From contig NZ_CADFEJ010000028.1 of assembly GCF_902833055.1 (NCBI RefSeq), positions 1-64,000 of the forward strand: a stretch of DNA of 64,000 bases. Reading direction: 5' to 3'. The notes beneath the pieces were generated by a model. It had not been told where the DNA came from. It worked only from the letters and a program-made list of their open reading frames with translations, and ran no database searches. How positions within the stretch are numbered: the first letter of the stretch is position 1; every line of letters begins with the position of its first letter. The stretch comes from Burkholderia territorii (GTDB taxonomy: Bacteria; Pseudomonadota; Gammaproteobacteria; Burkholderiales; Burkholderiaceae). Shown in pieces: positions 1 through 8,526 of this stretch. A program made the position numbers and the translations under genes.

Positions 1-244
1 CCGGTCCAGCAGCCCAGTGCCTGAAGTGCCTTTCGATCGAGCAATTGCCTCCTCCGACATCCTTAGAATCAGGTGTCAGATTATGCAATCGCTTGAAAAC
101 CCTCCACGGTTTTCTGCGATGAACCTTTTTTTTTGCGTGTGCCGTCGGCGACGCACTACGCGCCGGGCGGCCGCAGCGTGCCGGCATAGCGCCTACGATA
201 TAAGACCGGCACCGGTGCCGGCACGACATCGAGGAGACAGCGCC
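1..244. other. Left-edge gene-free sequence
   Basis: No convincing gene is visible before the ATG at 245. A 7-bp inverted repeat (95-101 with 108-114, GAAAACC/GGTTTTC) is followed only 12 bases later by a run of eight Ts near 126-133, so it could be the remains of a terminator of a gene left of the window, but the distance argues against it. A purine-rich ribosome binding site (GAGGAGA, 231-237) serves the first gene. Confidence 0.4.
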
Positions 245-742
245 ATGAGCCAGCGTATTCAACGCATCACGCCGTTTCTGTGGTTCGACCACGACGCCGA
301 GGCGGCCGCCCGCTTCTACGTGTCGGTATTCGACGATGCGCGCATCCTGCACGTCGCCCGCTACGGCAAGTCCGGCGCGCAGGCGTCCGGGCAGGCGGAG
401 GGCGCGGTGATGACGGTGTCGTTCGAGCTGGACGGGCAGGCGTTTCTCGCGCTGAACGGCGGCCCGGCGTTTCCGCTCACGCCGGCCGTGTCGTTCGTCG
501 TCAACTGCCGCGACCAGCAGGAGATCGACCGTTACTGGGCGGCCCTGACCGAAGGCGGCGACGAGCGCGCGCAGCAGTGCGGCTGGCTGCGCGACCGCTT
601 CGGCGTGTCGTGGCAGGTGGTGCCCGTGCAGATGCCCGAGCTGATGGCCGGCGATCCGGCACGCGCCGAACGTGTAATGGCGCAGGTGATGAAGATGAAG
701 AAGCTCGATCTCCACGTGCTCGAGCAGGCGGCGGCAGGCTAG
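245..742 (+). CDS. VOC-fold protein, PhnB-like (glyoxalase/bleomycin resistance superfamily)
   Basis: A 165-residue protein of the PhnB-like branch of the vicinal-oxygen-chelate fold, often mislabelled 3-demethylubiquinone methyltransferase. It opens with the family's typical TPFLWFDHDAEAAA segment, continues with FYVSVF, and near the C-terminus has the WQVVP motif followed by an M..VM.MKK.D helix typical of these proteins. The ATG at 245 is chosen because a GAGGAGA ribosome binding site sits 7 bases upstream; the open frame extends further left but without family similarity. Substrate unknown. It appears to be a single-gene unit, as the next gene starts 361 bases away. Confidence 0.85.
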   Translation: MSQRIQRITPFLWFDHDAEAAARFYVSVFDDARILHVARYGKSGAQASGQAEGAVMTVSFELDGQAFLALNGGPAFPLTPAVSFVVNCRDQQEIDRYWAALTEGGDERAQQCGWLRDRFGVSWQVVPVQMPELMAGDPARAERVMAQVMKMKKLDLHVLEQAAAG

Positions 743-1103
743 CGCGAGCGGCTGCCGGGCCACGCCGACTTCGACGGGCGCGCGACGCCCGGAGATATTC
801 CCGCCGGCTGGGGTAAATGCGTGCCGAACGATCGATTCGATTATCGATCGTGGCGCGTTTCATGCTGGTGTAATCAAGCTATGGATTATATGGCGCAGCT
901 TTATGCCGGAGTAATGCGATTATCAAAATCGCGTGACGTGCCCGCCGGCGAAATGGTCTGCCGCCGCTGAAGCCGTGCCAGTGCTGCGAGAGGCCGCATG
1001 CGAGCCGGCCGGCGCGCGAAAAGAGATGCAATGCCCGGAAATTAAAATTTATAATGCCCGCGTCGTATCCGGGGTCGCCGATATAAAACATGAGGGCAAT
1101 AAA
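743..1103. other. AT-richer intergenic region with dyad and putative promoter for DUF805 gene
   Basis: This 361-base gap is visibly richer in A and T than its flanks. It contains a perfect 8-bp inverted repeat with an 8-base centre (ACGATCGA at 828-835, TCGATCGT at 844-851), and a TATAAT hexamer at 1050-1055 that could be the -10 box for the DUF805 gene, giving a leader of about 40 bases. No convincing -35 hexamer is seen at 17 bases. The dyad might be an operator or a hairpin; neither is followed by a T-run. Confidence 0.4.
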
Positions 1104-1484
1104 ATGAATTTCACCGAGGCTGTTCGTTCCGCATTCAATCAATACGCGAAATTCGAGGGCCGCGCGCGCCGTGCCGAATACTGGTATTTCGCGCTGCTTA
1201 CCGGCGTCGTGTCGATCGTCTGTCAGGTGATCACCATGGCGGGGCGCGATGCGAGCGCGCTGTCGCTGCTGCTGATGATCGTCGCGGCCGTCGTGTCGCT
1301 CGCGCTGGTGCTGCCGAGCCTAGCGGTCACCGTCCGCCGCCTGCACGACACGGGCCGCTCGGGCTGGTTCCTGCTGGTCGGGTTCGTCCCGATCGTCGGC
1401 GGGATCCTGCTGCTCGTGTGGATGTGCTCGCGCGGCACCAACGGCCCGAACCGTTTCGGCCTCGATCCGATTCCGGCGATCTGA
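1104..1484 (+). CDS. DUF805 family inner-membrane protein
   Basis: A 126-residue membrane protein of the DUF805 (YhaH/YhaI-like) family. The N-terminus has the diagnostic FEGRARRAEYWYFAL stretch, followed by three hydrophobic segments (about residues 28-48, 53-78 and 91-110), a VRRLHDTGRSGW loop and the terminal GTNGPNRFG motif shared by the family. The start at 1104 is preceded by GAGGGCAAT about 8 bases away. Function of DUF805 proteins is not established. It stands alone between two gene-poor stretches. Confidence 0.9.
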   Translation: MNFTEAVRSAFNQYAKFEGRARRAEYWYFALLTGVVSIVCQVITMAGRDASALSLLLMIVAAVVSLALVLPSLAVTVRRLHDTGRSGWFLLVGFVPIVGGILLLVWMCSRGTNGPNRFGLDPIPAI

Positions 1485-1818
1485 GCGCCGCCCGCCCCCG
1501 CGCGCGACGCCGTCGCGCCGGGGGCGGGCCGACGACCGCTTCACGGCTGCGTCGATTCCCCGCTTCACGCGTTCACCCGCTTCATCCGCTTCATCCGCTT
1601 CATCCGCTTCACCCGCTTCACCGCGCCTTCGTCCGAACGCGGTTCCCGCCGCCTCCCGGCGCGCCGCGCCTGCCCGCGACCGCCCGTCGCACCGGCTCGC
1701 CCGATTCTCCGAAATACCCCCCTTTCCCGGCTTTGCTCGACCGATCGGCGTTTGACGCGCGCATGAATAATCGGTGTCACTGGAAAGCGGCATTTCGCCG
1801 TACCCGACTGGAGGCCCC
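1485..1818. other. Intergenic region upstream of flhB with 9-bp tandem repeats
   Basis: No gene is supported here. The main feature is the pyrimidine-rich tandem repeat at 1561-1622, listed separately. A TTGACG hexamer lies at 1752-1757, but no good -10 hexamer sits at the right distance, and I found no clear sigma-54, sigma-28 or FlhDC-type site, so the flhB promoter could not be placed. Confidence 0.4.
1561..1622. repeat. 9-bp tandem repeat (CGCTTCAYC), about seven units
   Basis: Seven consecutive copies of a CGCTTCAYC unit: 1561-1569 (CGCTTCACG), a shortened 8-base copy 1570-1577, three identical CGCTTCATC units at 1578-1604, and two CGCTTCACC units at 1605-1622. The unit length is a multiple of three but the array is intergenic, about 200 bases before the flhB start. 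Such arrays commonly change copy number by slippage. Confidence 0.85.
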
Positions 1819-3018
1819 GTGGCAGACGAGAGCGATCTCGACAGAACCGAAGCCGCTACTCCGAGGCGCCGTGAGAAGGCGCGCGAGGAGGGGCAGGTCG
1901 CGCGTTCGCGCGAACTGGCTTCGTTCGCGCTGCTCGCGGCCGGGTTCTACGGCGCGTGGCTGCTCGCGGGTCCGTCGGGTGCGCATCTGCAGACGATGCT
2001 GCGCGGCGCGTTCGCGTTCGACCGCGCGACCGCGTTCGACACGCACCGGATGCTGTCGGCGGCCGGCGGCGCGAGCGTCGAAGGTCTCGCCGCGCTGCTG
2101 CCGCTCCTCGCGCTCACCGGGCTGGCCGCGCTGCTCGCGCCGATGGCGCTCGGCGGCTGGCTGATCTCGCAGAAGACCTTCGAGCTCAAATTCGACCGCC
2201 TGAACCCGATCGCGGGCCTCGGCCGGATGTTCTCGATCCAGGGGCCGATCCAGCTCGGGATGTCGCTTGCGAAGACGATCGTCGTCGGCGGGATCGGCGG
2301 GATCGCGATCTGGCGCAGCAAGGACGAGCTGCTCGGCCTCGCGACCCAGCCGCTCGGCTCGGCGCTCGCCGATGCGATGCACCTGGTCGCCGTGTGCTGC
2401 GGCACGACGGTCGCCGGGATGCTGGTGGTCGCCGCGCTCGATGTGCCTTACCAACTCTGGCAGTACAACAAGAAGTTGCGCATGACGAAGGAAGAAGTGA
2501 AGCGCGAGCATCGCGAGAACGAAGGCGATCCGCACGTGAAGGGCCGCATCCGCCAGCAGCAGCGCGCGATCGCGCGGCGCCGGATGATGGCCGCCGTGCC
2601 GAAGGCCGACGTGGTCGTCACGAACCCGACGCACTTCGCCGTCGCGCTGCAGTACACGGATGGCGAGATGCGCGCGCCGAAGGTCGTCGCGAAGGGCGTG
2701 AACCTCGTCGCCGCGCGCATCCGCGAACTCGCGGCCGAGCACAACGTGCCGCTGCTCGAAGCGCCGCCGCTCGCGCGTGCGCTGTATCACAACGTCGAAC
2801 TCGAACGCGAGATTCCCGGCTCGCTGTATTCGGCCGTCGCCGAAGTGCTCGCGTGGGTCTATCAGTTGCGGCGCTTCCGTTCGGAAGGCGGCGCGTTCCC
2901 GGCCGCGCCGGTCGATCTCGACGTGCCGGCCGAACTCGACAAGGGGTCGTCGGTCGCGGCCGACGACGAGCGCGAGGAAGCCGAAGACACGCTCGGCAAG
3001 CAAGGAAACGCAGCATGA
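1819..3018 (+). CDS. flhB: Flagellar type III secretion switch protein FlhB
   Basis: A 399-residue inner-membrane component of the flagellar export gate that switches substrate specificity from rod/hook to filament proteins. The N-terminus carries the family signature TEAATPRRREKAREEGQVARSREL, four membrane segments follow (to about residue 215), and the cytoplasmic domain contains the autocleavage motif NPTH at 269-272, at the same position as in enterobacterial FlhB. A GTG at 1819 is taken as the start, with GGAGG seven to eight bases upstream; an upstream in-frame ATG at 1774 lacks both the family start and a binding site. The stop codon overlaps the flhA ATG (ATGA, 3015-3018), indicating coupled translation. 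Confidence 0.95.
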   Translation: MADESDLDRTEAATPRRREKAREEGQVARSRELASFALLAAGFYGAWLLAGPSGAHLQTMLRGAFAFDRATAFDTHRMLSAAGGASVEGLAALLPLLALTGLAALLAPMALGGWLISQKTFELKFDRLNPIAGLGRMFSIQGPIQLGMSLAKTIVVGGIGGIAIWRSKDELLGLATQPLGSALADAMHLVAVCCGTTVAGMLVVAALDVPYQLWQYNKKLRMTKEEVKREHRENEGDPHVKGRIRQQQRAIARRRMMAAVPKADVVVTNPTHFAVALQYTDGEMRAPKVVAKGVNLVAARIRELAAEHNVPLLEAPPLARALYHNVELEREIPGSLYSAVAEVLAWVYQLRRFRSEGGAFPAAPVDLDVPAELDKGSSVAADDEREEAEDTLGKQGNAA

Positions 3019-5117
3019 GCACCCCGACCACCGGCCTGTTCGCCAAGCGCCAGAATCCGTTCGCCGGCACCAACCTGCGCGCGCTCGCGGGCCCGATCCT
3101 CATCTGCATGATCCTGGGGATGATGATCCTGCCGCTGCCGCCGCTGCTGCTGGATCTGCTGTTCACGTTCAACATCGCGCTGTCGGTGATGGTGCTGCTC
3201 GTCAGCATGTACACGATGAAGCCGCTCGACTTCGCGGCGTTCCCGAGCGTGCTGCTGTTCTCGACGCTCCTGCGCCTGTCGCTGAACGTCGCGTCGACGC
3301 GCGTCGTGCTGCTCGAGGGCCACACCGGCCCCGACGCGGCCGGCCAGGTGATCGAGGCGTTCGGCCACTTCCTCGTCGGCGGCAACTTCGCGGTCGGCAT
3401 CGTCGTGTTCGTGATCCTGATGATCATCAACTTCATGGTGATCACGAAGGGCGCGGGGCGGATCGCGGAAGTGTCCGCGCGCTTCACGCTCGACGCGATG
3501 CCCGGCAAGCAGATGGCGATCGACGCCGACCTGAACGCCGGCCTCATCAACGAGGAACAGGCGCGCAAGCGGCGCCTCGCCGTATCGCAGGAAGCCGAGT
3601 TCTACGGGTCGATGGACGGCGCGTCGAAGTTCGTGCGCGGCGACGCGATCGCCGGCCTGATCATCATGGCGATCAACGTGATCGGCGGGCTGATCGTCGG
3701 GATGGTGCAGCACGACATGTCGTTCGCCGCGGCCGGCACCAACTACACGCTGCTGACGATCGGCGACGGCCTCGTCGCGCAGATCCCGTCGCTCGTGATC
3801 TCGACGGCGGCCGGCGTGATCGTGTCGCGCGTCGCGACCGACGAGGACATCGGCACGCAGATCACCGGCCAGCTGTTCACGAACCCGCGCGTGCTGACGA
3901 TCACCGGCGCGATCATCGTGCTGATGGGCCTGATCCCGGGCATGCCGCACTTCGCGTTCCTCGCGCTCGGCGGCGGCGCGATCTGGCTGGCCCGCACGCA
4001 GACGCGCCGCGCGGCGGCCCGCGTGGCGGCCGGCGACGTGACCGAGATCGCACCGCCCGCCGCGCTGCCGGGCGACGCGCACGAGGCGACCTGGGACGAC
4101 GTGCAGCTGATCGATCCGCTCGGCCTCGAAGTCGGCTACCGGCTGATTCCGCTCGTCGACAAGAACAGCGACGGCGAGCTGCTCAAGCGCATCAAGAGCA
4201 TCCGCAAGAAATTCGCGCAGGAGATCGGTTTCCTGCCGCCGGTGATCCATATCCGCGACAACCTCGAGCTGCGGCCGAACGCGTACCGGATCGCGCTGAA
4301 GGGCGTCGAGATCGGCGCGGGCGAAGTGTTCCCGGGCCAGTGGCTCGCGATCAACCCGGGCCAGGTGACGGCCGCGCTGCCGGGCGCCGCGACGCAGGAT
4401 CCGGCGTTCGGGCTGCCTGCCGTGTGGATCGACGTCGCGATGCGCGAGCAGGCGCAGGTGTACGGCTACACGGTCGTCGATGCGAGCACGGTCGTCGCGA
4501 CGCATCTGAACCATCTGGTCGTCCAGCACGCGGCCGAGCTGCTCGGCCGCCAGGAAGTGCAGGCGCTGGTCGAGCGCACCGGCAAGGATGCGCCGTCGCT
4601 CGTCGAGGATCTCGTGCCGAAGACGATCTCGCTCACCACGCTGCAGAAAGTGCTGCAGAACCTGCTCGAGGAAGGCGTGCCGATCCGCGACATGCGCACG
4701 ATCCTCGAGGCCGTGTCCGAACACGCGGGCCGCGGCGACGCGTACGAGATCACCGCCGCGGTGCGGCTGTCGCTCGGCCGCGCGATCACGCAGCAGTGGT
4801 ATCCGGGCTCGGGCGAGATGCAGGTGATGGGCCTCGATTCGAATCTCGAGCGCGTGCTGTCGCAGGCGCTCGCCACCGGCGCGAATCCGGGCCTCGAGCC
4901 CGGCCTCGCGCACAACCTTCTGACCGGCACGCAACAGGCGATGCTGCGTCAACAGAATCTCGGGCTGCCGCCGGTGCTGCTGGTGCAGCACGCGCTGCGC
5001 GCGATGCTCGCGCGTTTCCTGCGCCGCAGCCTGCCGCAACTGAAAGTGCTGTCGTATGCCGAAGTGCCGGACACACGCACGATCAAAGTCGTTAACGTCA
5101 TCGGGGGTTCCGCTTGA
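3015..5117 (+). CDS. flhA: Flagellar export gate protein FlhA
   Basis: A 700-residue protein of the FlhA/LcrD/EscV family, the export-gate component that forms the cytoplasmic nonameric ring. The first half has eight or so hydrophobic segments and the conserved FHIPEP-type region including RLSLNVASTR and DAMPGKQMAIDADLNAG; the C-terminal half is the soluble docking domain for chaperone-substrate complexes (e.g. EDLVPKTISL, LQ.VLQNLLEE). Length is normal for the family. The ATG overlaps the flhB stop by four bases, and the flhA stop overlaps the flhF start (TTGA, 5114-5117). Confidence 0.97.
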   Translation: MSTPTTGLFAKRQNPFAGTNLRALAGPILICMILGMMILPLPPLLLDLLFTFNIALSVMVLLVSMYTMKPLDFAAFPSVLLFSTLLRLSLNVASTRVVLLEGHTGPDAAGQVIEAFGHFLVGGNFAVGIVVFVILMIINFMVITKGAGRIAEVSARFTLDAMPGKQMAIDADLNAGLINEEQARKRRLAVSQEAEFYGSMDGASKFVRGDAIAGLIIMAINVIGGLIVGMVQHDMSFAAAGTNYTLLTIGDGLVAQIPSLVISTAAGVIVSRVATDEDIGTQITGQLFTNPRVLTITGAIIVLMGLIPGMPHFAFLALGGGAIWLARTQTRRAAARVAAGDVTEIAPPAALPGDAHEATWDDVQLIDPLGLEVGYRLIPLVDKNSDGELLKRIKSIRKKFAQEIGFLPPVIHIRDNLELRPNAYRIALKGVEIGAGEVFPGQWLAINPGQVTAALPGAATQDPAFGLPAVWIDVAMREQAQVYGYTVVDASTVVATHLNHLVVQHAAELLGRQEVQALVERTGKDAPSLVEDLVPKTISLTTLQKVLQNLLEEGVPIRDMRTILEAVSEHAGRGDAYEITAAVRLSLGRAITQQWYPGSGEMQVMGLDSNLERVLSQALATGANPGLEPGLAHNLLTGTQQAMLRQQNLGLPPVLLVQHALRAMLARFLRRSLPQLKVLSYAEVPDTRTIKVVNVIGGSA

Positions 5118-6889
5118 ACATTCGCAAATTCACCGGCGCGACCAGCCGCGACGCGCTTCGTCTCGTGCGCGAGGCACTGGGTGCCGACGCCGTCGTGCTG
5201 TCGAATCGCACGCTCGATGACGGCAGCGTCGAAATCGTCGCACTCGCCGACTCGGATCTTGCCGCGGTCGCACCGCCGGCCGCCGCCCGCGCGCGCACCC
5301 TCGCGCCGCGCGCGCCGGAATCCGTGCCGGCAGCGGCCGTCCCGGGCATCGTGTCGCGCCCCGCTGCCGCGCCCGCGCGCCCGGCCGTCAATCCGTATGC
5401 GGCGGGCGAAGGCGGCCTGCCCGACGTGTTCTCGTCGGTGTTCGGCGCGAGTGCCGAAGCGACGGAGCCGGCAACCCGGCAGGCCGCTTTCGACGCCGAT
5501 GCGCACGCCGCGGACACGGCATCGCCGGCGCCGGCCGGGTCCGCCCCTGCCGCCGACGCAGCGGCTGCCGCCGCACCGGCCGCGGCATCCGAACCCGCGC
5601 CGTGGCTCGTCGAGCACGCGAAGCGCCTGACCCAGCAGCGCGAAGCGCTGATCGCCCGCGCGCAGGCCGTACCGGCCGCGCCGCCGTCGCCGGCCCGCAC
5701 GCAGCAGGACGCCGCGCCGGCCACGCCGGCCGGCTGGGCGCGTGACATCGTGCGCGACGCCGAACGCCGGATGCCGTCCGCTGCCGCCGCCACGGTTCGC
5801 CACGGCGAAGCGGGCGCCGCGAAGCCGGCCGAACGCACGCGCCTGTCCGCGGAAGCGGCCGCCGCGGTGGCCGACGCGGTGAAGACGCGCATCGAGAGCA
5901 TCGTCAACGACACCGTGATGCACGAGCTCGGCGCGATGCGCGGGATGATGGAGGAGCAGTTCGACAGCCTGATGTGGCACGACCGCCAGCGCCGCAGCCC
6001 GGTGCACGGCGCGCTGACCAGACACCTGTTCTCGGCCGGCTTCTCCGCGCAACTGGTGCGCATGCTGGTCGACAACCTGCCGTCCGGCGACGGCGCGCAG
6101 ACCTTCGAGCAGGCCGCCGAATGGGCGCAGTCGGTGCTCGCGGCGAACCTGCCGGTGCTCGAGAGCGAAGACGCGCTGATGGAGCGCGGCGGCGTGTTCG
6201 CGCTGATGGGCCCGACCGGTGTCGGCAAGACGACCACCACCGCGAAGCTCGCCGCGCGCTGCGTGATGCGCTTCGGCGCGAGCAAGGTCGCGCTCTTGAC
6301 CACCGACAGCTACCGGATCGGCGGCCACGAGCAGCTGCGCATCTTCGGCAAGATCCTCGGCGTGCCCGTGCACGCGGTGAAGGACGCGGGCGATCTGGAG
6401 CTTGCGCTGTCCGAGCTGCGCAACAAGCACATCGTGCTGATCGACACGATCGGCATGAGCCAGCGCGACCGCGCGCTGTCCGACCAGATCGCGATGCTGC
6501 ACGGCGCGAACGCGCCGGTGCAGCGCCTGTTGCTGCTCAACGCGACGAGCCACGGCGACACGCTCAACGAGGTCGTCCAGGCGTACCGCAGCGCGGCCGA
6601 ATATCCGGACCTGGCCGGCTGCATCCTGACCAAGCTCGACGAGGCGACTCACCTCGGCGGCGTGCTCGACACGGTGATCCGCTACAAGCTGCCGGTCCAC
6701 TACGTGTCGACCGGCCAGAAGGTGCCGGAAAACCTGTACGTCGCATCGACCCGCTTCCTGCTGAAAAGCGCGTTCTGTGTGCCGCGCGACGGCTCGCCCT
6801 TCGTGCCGCAAGACGAGGACATGCCGACGCTGCTTTCCGCACTGACCGCACGTTCCACCGCCGAGCTGCACGAGGTGCGATTTGGATAA
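5114..6889 (+). CDS. flhF: Flagellar placement SRP-type GTPase FlhF
   Basis: A 591-residue SRP-like GTPase that sets the position of flagellum assembly. The first 50 residues (MNIRKFTGATSRDALR) match the FlhF N-terminus; a long alanine/proline-rich low-complexity stretch (about 55-220) replaces the usual short linker; the NG GTPase domain follows with the P-loop GPTGVGKTTT at 366-375, a DSYRIGGHEQL motif, DTIGMSQRD and TKLDEA. The enlarged disordered region makes it longer than many FlhF proteins (about 400-480). Start is TTG at 5114, overlapping the flhA stop, so expression probably depends on translational coupling. The 3' end overlaps flhG by 8 bases. Confidence 0.95.
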   Translation: MNIRKFTGATSRDALRLVREALGADAVVLSNRTLDDGSVEIVALADSDLAAVAPPAAARARTLAPRAPESVPAAAVPGIVSRPAAAPARPAVNPYAAGEGGLPDVFSSVFGASAEATEPATRQAAFDADAHAADTASPAPAGSAPAADAAAAAAPAAASEPAPWLVEHAKRLTQQREALIARAQAVPAAPPSPARTQQDAAPATPAGWARDIVRDAERRMPSAAAATVRHGEAGAAKPAERTRLSAEAAAAVADAVKTRIESIVNDTVMHELGAMRGMMEEQFDSLMWHDRQRRSPVHGALTRHLFSAGFSAQLVRMLVDNLPSGDGAQTFEQAAEWAQSVLAANLPVLESEDALMERGGVFALMGPTGVGKTTTTAKLAARCVMRFGASKVALLTTDSYRIGGHEQLRIFGKILGVPVHAVKDAGDLELALSELRNKHIVLIDTIGMSQRDRALSDQIAMLHGANAPVQRLLLLNATSHGDTLNEVVQAYRSAAEYPDLAGCILTKLDEATHLGGVLDTVIRYKLPVHYVSTGQKVPENLYVASTRFLLKSAFCVPRDGSPFVPQDEDMPTLLSALTARSTAELHEVRFG

Positions 6890-7691
6890 ACGGATCATCG
6901 ACCAGGCCGAAGGGCTGCGGCGCCTGCTCGCCGGGCGCGCGTCGCGCATCGTCGCGGTGACGGGCGGGCCGGTCGGCGTCGGCTGCACGACGACCGTCGT
7001 CAACGTCGCGGCCGCGCTGACCGCGCTCGGCAAGGACGTGCTCGTCGTCGACGAGCGCGCCGACGTGCATTCGGCCGCGGCGACGCTCGCGGGCGCGTGG
7101 CTGCGCGACGGCGAACGCACGCGCGTCGCCGCGGGGTTCGGCCTGTGCGCGGCTCCGCGCGACGGCTACAGCGATTCGCAACTGAGCGACTTCATCGACG
7201 GCCAGGCCGACATCGTGCTGGTCGACGCGCAGCTCGGTGCCGACGGCACGTTCTCCGCGCTCGCGCGCGAGGCGCACGACGTGCTGATCGTCACGCGGGT
7301 CGCCGCGCAGGCGATCACCGAGGCGTACGCGTGCATGAAGCGCCTGCATTTCGCGCACGCGGTCGCGCAGTTCCGCGTGCTGACCAATCACGTCGGCAGC
7401 CACGCCGACGCCAGGACCGCATTCGACAACCTCGCGGGCGTTGCGAGCCGCTACCTGACGGTGTCGATCGCCGATGCCGGCTGCGTGAGCGCCGATCCGC
7501 TCGTCGAGCATGCGCGCGACCTGATGCATACCGCGGTCGACGCGTTCCCGTCGTCGGCCGCCGCACGCGATTACCGGCAGATTGCCGCCGACCTGCTGTA
7601 CTGGCCGATGCGCCCGCGCCCGGGCGCCGGCCGCGCCGTGCATGCGGGCGGCAAGCCGTCGTACGAGGCGGGTGCGGCACACGCCGCGTGA
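6882..7691 (+). CDS. flhG: FlhG/FleN-like MinD-family flagellar number regulator, degenerate P-loop
   Basis: A 269-residue ParA/MinD-type protein in the position of FlhG (FleN, YlxH), partner of FlhF in limiting flagellar number. The first 20 residues (DQAEGLRRL) match the family activator helix that stimulates the FlhF GTPase. The nucleotide-binding region is unusual: where active homologs carry KGGVGKT, this one reads GGPVGVGCTT at 28-37, so both lysines are absent, and the following acidic motif is VVDER rather than LLDAD. A TTG at 6882 is the start, 8 bases inside flhF. I infer that ATP-dependent dimerisation may be lost or altered while the FlhF-contacting helix is kept. Confidence 0.85.
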   Translation: MDKRIIDQAEGLRRLLAGRASRIVAVTGGPVGVGCTTTVVNVAAALTALGKDVLVVDERADVHSAAATLAGAWLRDGERTRVAAGFGLCAAPRDGYSDSQLSDFIDGQADIVLVDAQLGADGTFSALAREAHDVLIVTRVAAQAITEAYACMKRLHFAHAVAQFRVLTNHVGSHADARTAFDNLAGVASRYLTVSIADAGCVSADPLVEHARDLMHTAVDAFPSSAAARDYRQIAADLLYWPMRPRPGAGRAVHAGGKPSYEAGAAHAA

Positions 7692-7713
7692 GCGCCACCG
7701 GAAGGAGAGAGCC

Positions 7714-8448
7714 ATGATGTACAACGCTCAAGGAAAGATGACCCAGGCCGACGTGCTCGCGCAATATGCGCCGCTCGTGCGGCGCCTGGGGCTGCAGCTC
7801 GTCGCGAAGATGCCGGCGAGCGTCGATCTCGACGACCTGATCCAGGCCGGCATGATCGGCCTGATGGACGCGGCCGGCCGCTACAAGGAAGACCAGGGCG
7901 CGCAGTTCGAGACGTACGCGACGCAGCGCATCCGCGGCGCGATGCTCGACGAGCTGCGCAGCAACGACTGGCTGCCGCGCAGCCTGCGCAAGACGTCGCG
8001 CGAGGTCGAGTACGCGGTGCATCAGGTCGAGCAGCAGCTCGGCCGCTCCGCGAGCGAGACCGAGATCGCGCAGCACCTGAAGATGCCGCTCGACGAATAC
8101 CAGGGGATGCTGCAGGACCTGCACGGCAGCCAGCTCATCTATTACGAGGATTTCGATCGCGCGGCCGACGACGAGCCGTTCCTCGACCGCTATCGCGTCG
8201 ATCACGCCGATCCGTTGTCGTCGCTGCTCGACGAACACCTGCGCGAGGCGCTCGTCGAAGCGATCGAGCGGCTGCCCGAGCGCGAGAAGCTGCTGATGTC
8301 GCTGTACTACGAGCGCGGTCTGAACCTGCGCGAGATCGGCGCGGTGCTCGAGGTCAGCGAGTCGCGCGTGTGCCAGCTGCACAGCCAGGCCGTCGCGCGG
8401 CTGCGCGCGCGACTGCGCGAACAGGCGTGGGTCGGCGCGGAGAACTGA
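7714..8448 (+). CDS. fliA: Flagellar sigma factor FliA (sigma-28)
   Basis: A 244-residue sigma-28 that directs RNA polymerase to late flagellar and chemotaxis genes. Regions are in order: region 2 with DLIQAGMIGLMDAAGRY, FETYATQRIRGAMLDELR and the WLPRSLR segment; region 3 (about 95-135); region 4 with LPEREKLLMSLYYERGLNLREIGAVLEVSESRVCQLH helix-turn-helix. A GAAGGAGAGA ribosome binding site at 7701-7710 precedes the ATG at 7714; the next codon is also ATG, so initiation could be one codon later. It follows flhG by 22 bases and is the last gene of the flagellar run. Confidence 0.96.
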   Translation: MMYNAQGKMTQADVLAQYAPLVRRLGLQLVAKMPASVDLDDLIQAGMIGLMDAAGRYKEDQGAQFETYATQRIRGAMLDELRSNDWLPRSLRKTSREVEYAVHQVEQQLGRSASETEIAQHLKMPLDEYQGMLQDLHGSQLIYYEDFDRAADDEPFLDRYRVDHADPLSSLLDEHLREALVEAIERLPEREKLLMSLYYERGLNLREIGAVLEVSESRVCQLHSQAVARLRARLREQAWVGAEN

Positions 8449-8508
8449 CCCTTTCATGACGCCCGCGCGCGCCGATGCCGCGCGCGGCGCGCATTTCCCG
8501 CGCCGATT

Positions 8509-8517
8509 TGCTACAAT
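8509..8517 (+). promoter_or_regulatory. Extended -10 promoter element for ahcY
   Basis: TGCTACAAT at 8509-8517 is an extended -10 box (TGn plus TACAAT, 5 of 6 to consensus). No strong -35 is visible, as is common for extended -10 promoters. Initiation would fall near 8524, directly in front of the riboswitch, which supports the placement. Confidence 0.6.
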
Positions 8518-8526
8518 CCCTCCCGC

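Noticed and set aside
95..133. Terminator at the left edge
   Set aside because: The 7-bp stem and the T-run are separated by 12 bases, so it does not form a standard intrinsic terminator.
1752..1780. TTGACG-based promoter for flhB
   Set aside because: No acceptable -10 hexamer at 16-19 bases, and no flagellar-type promoter elements were seen, so not listed as a feature.
1956..5095. Long open frames in other frames and on the minus strand over flhB/flhA
   Set aside because: Arginine/alanine-rich low-complexity translations typical of GC-rich shadow frames; they overlap strongly supported flagellar genes and carry no family motifs.
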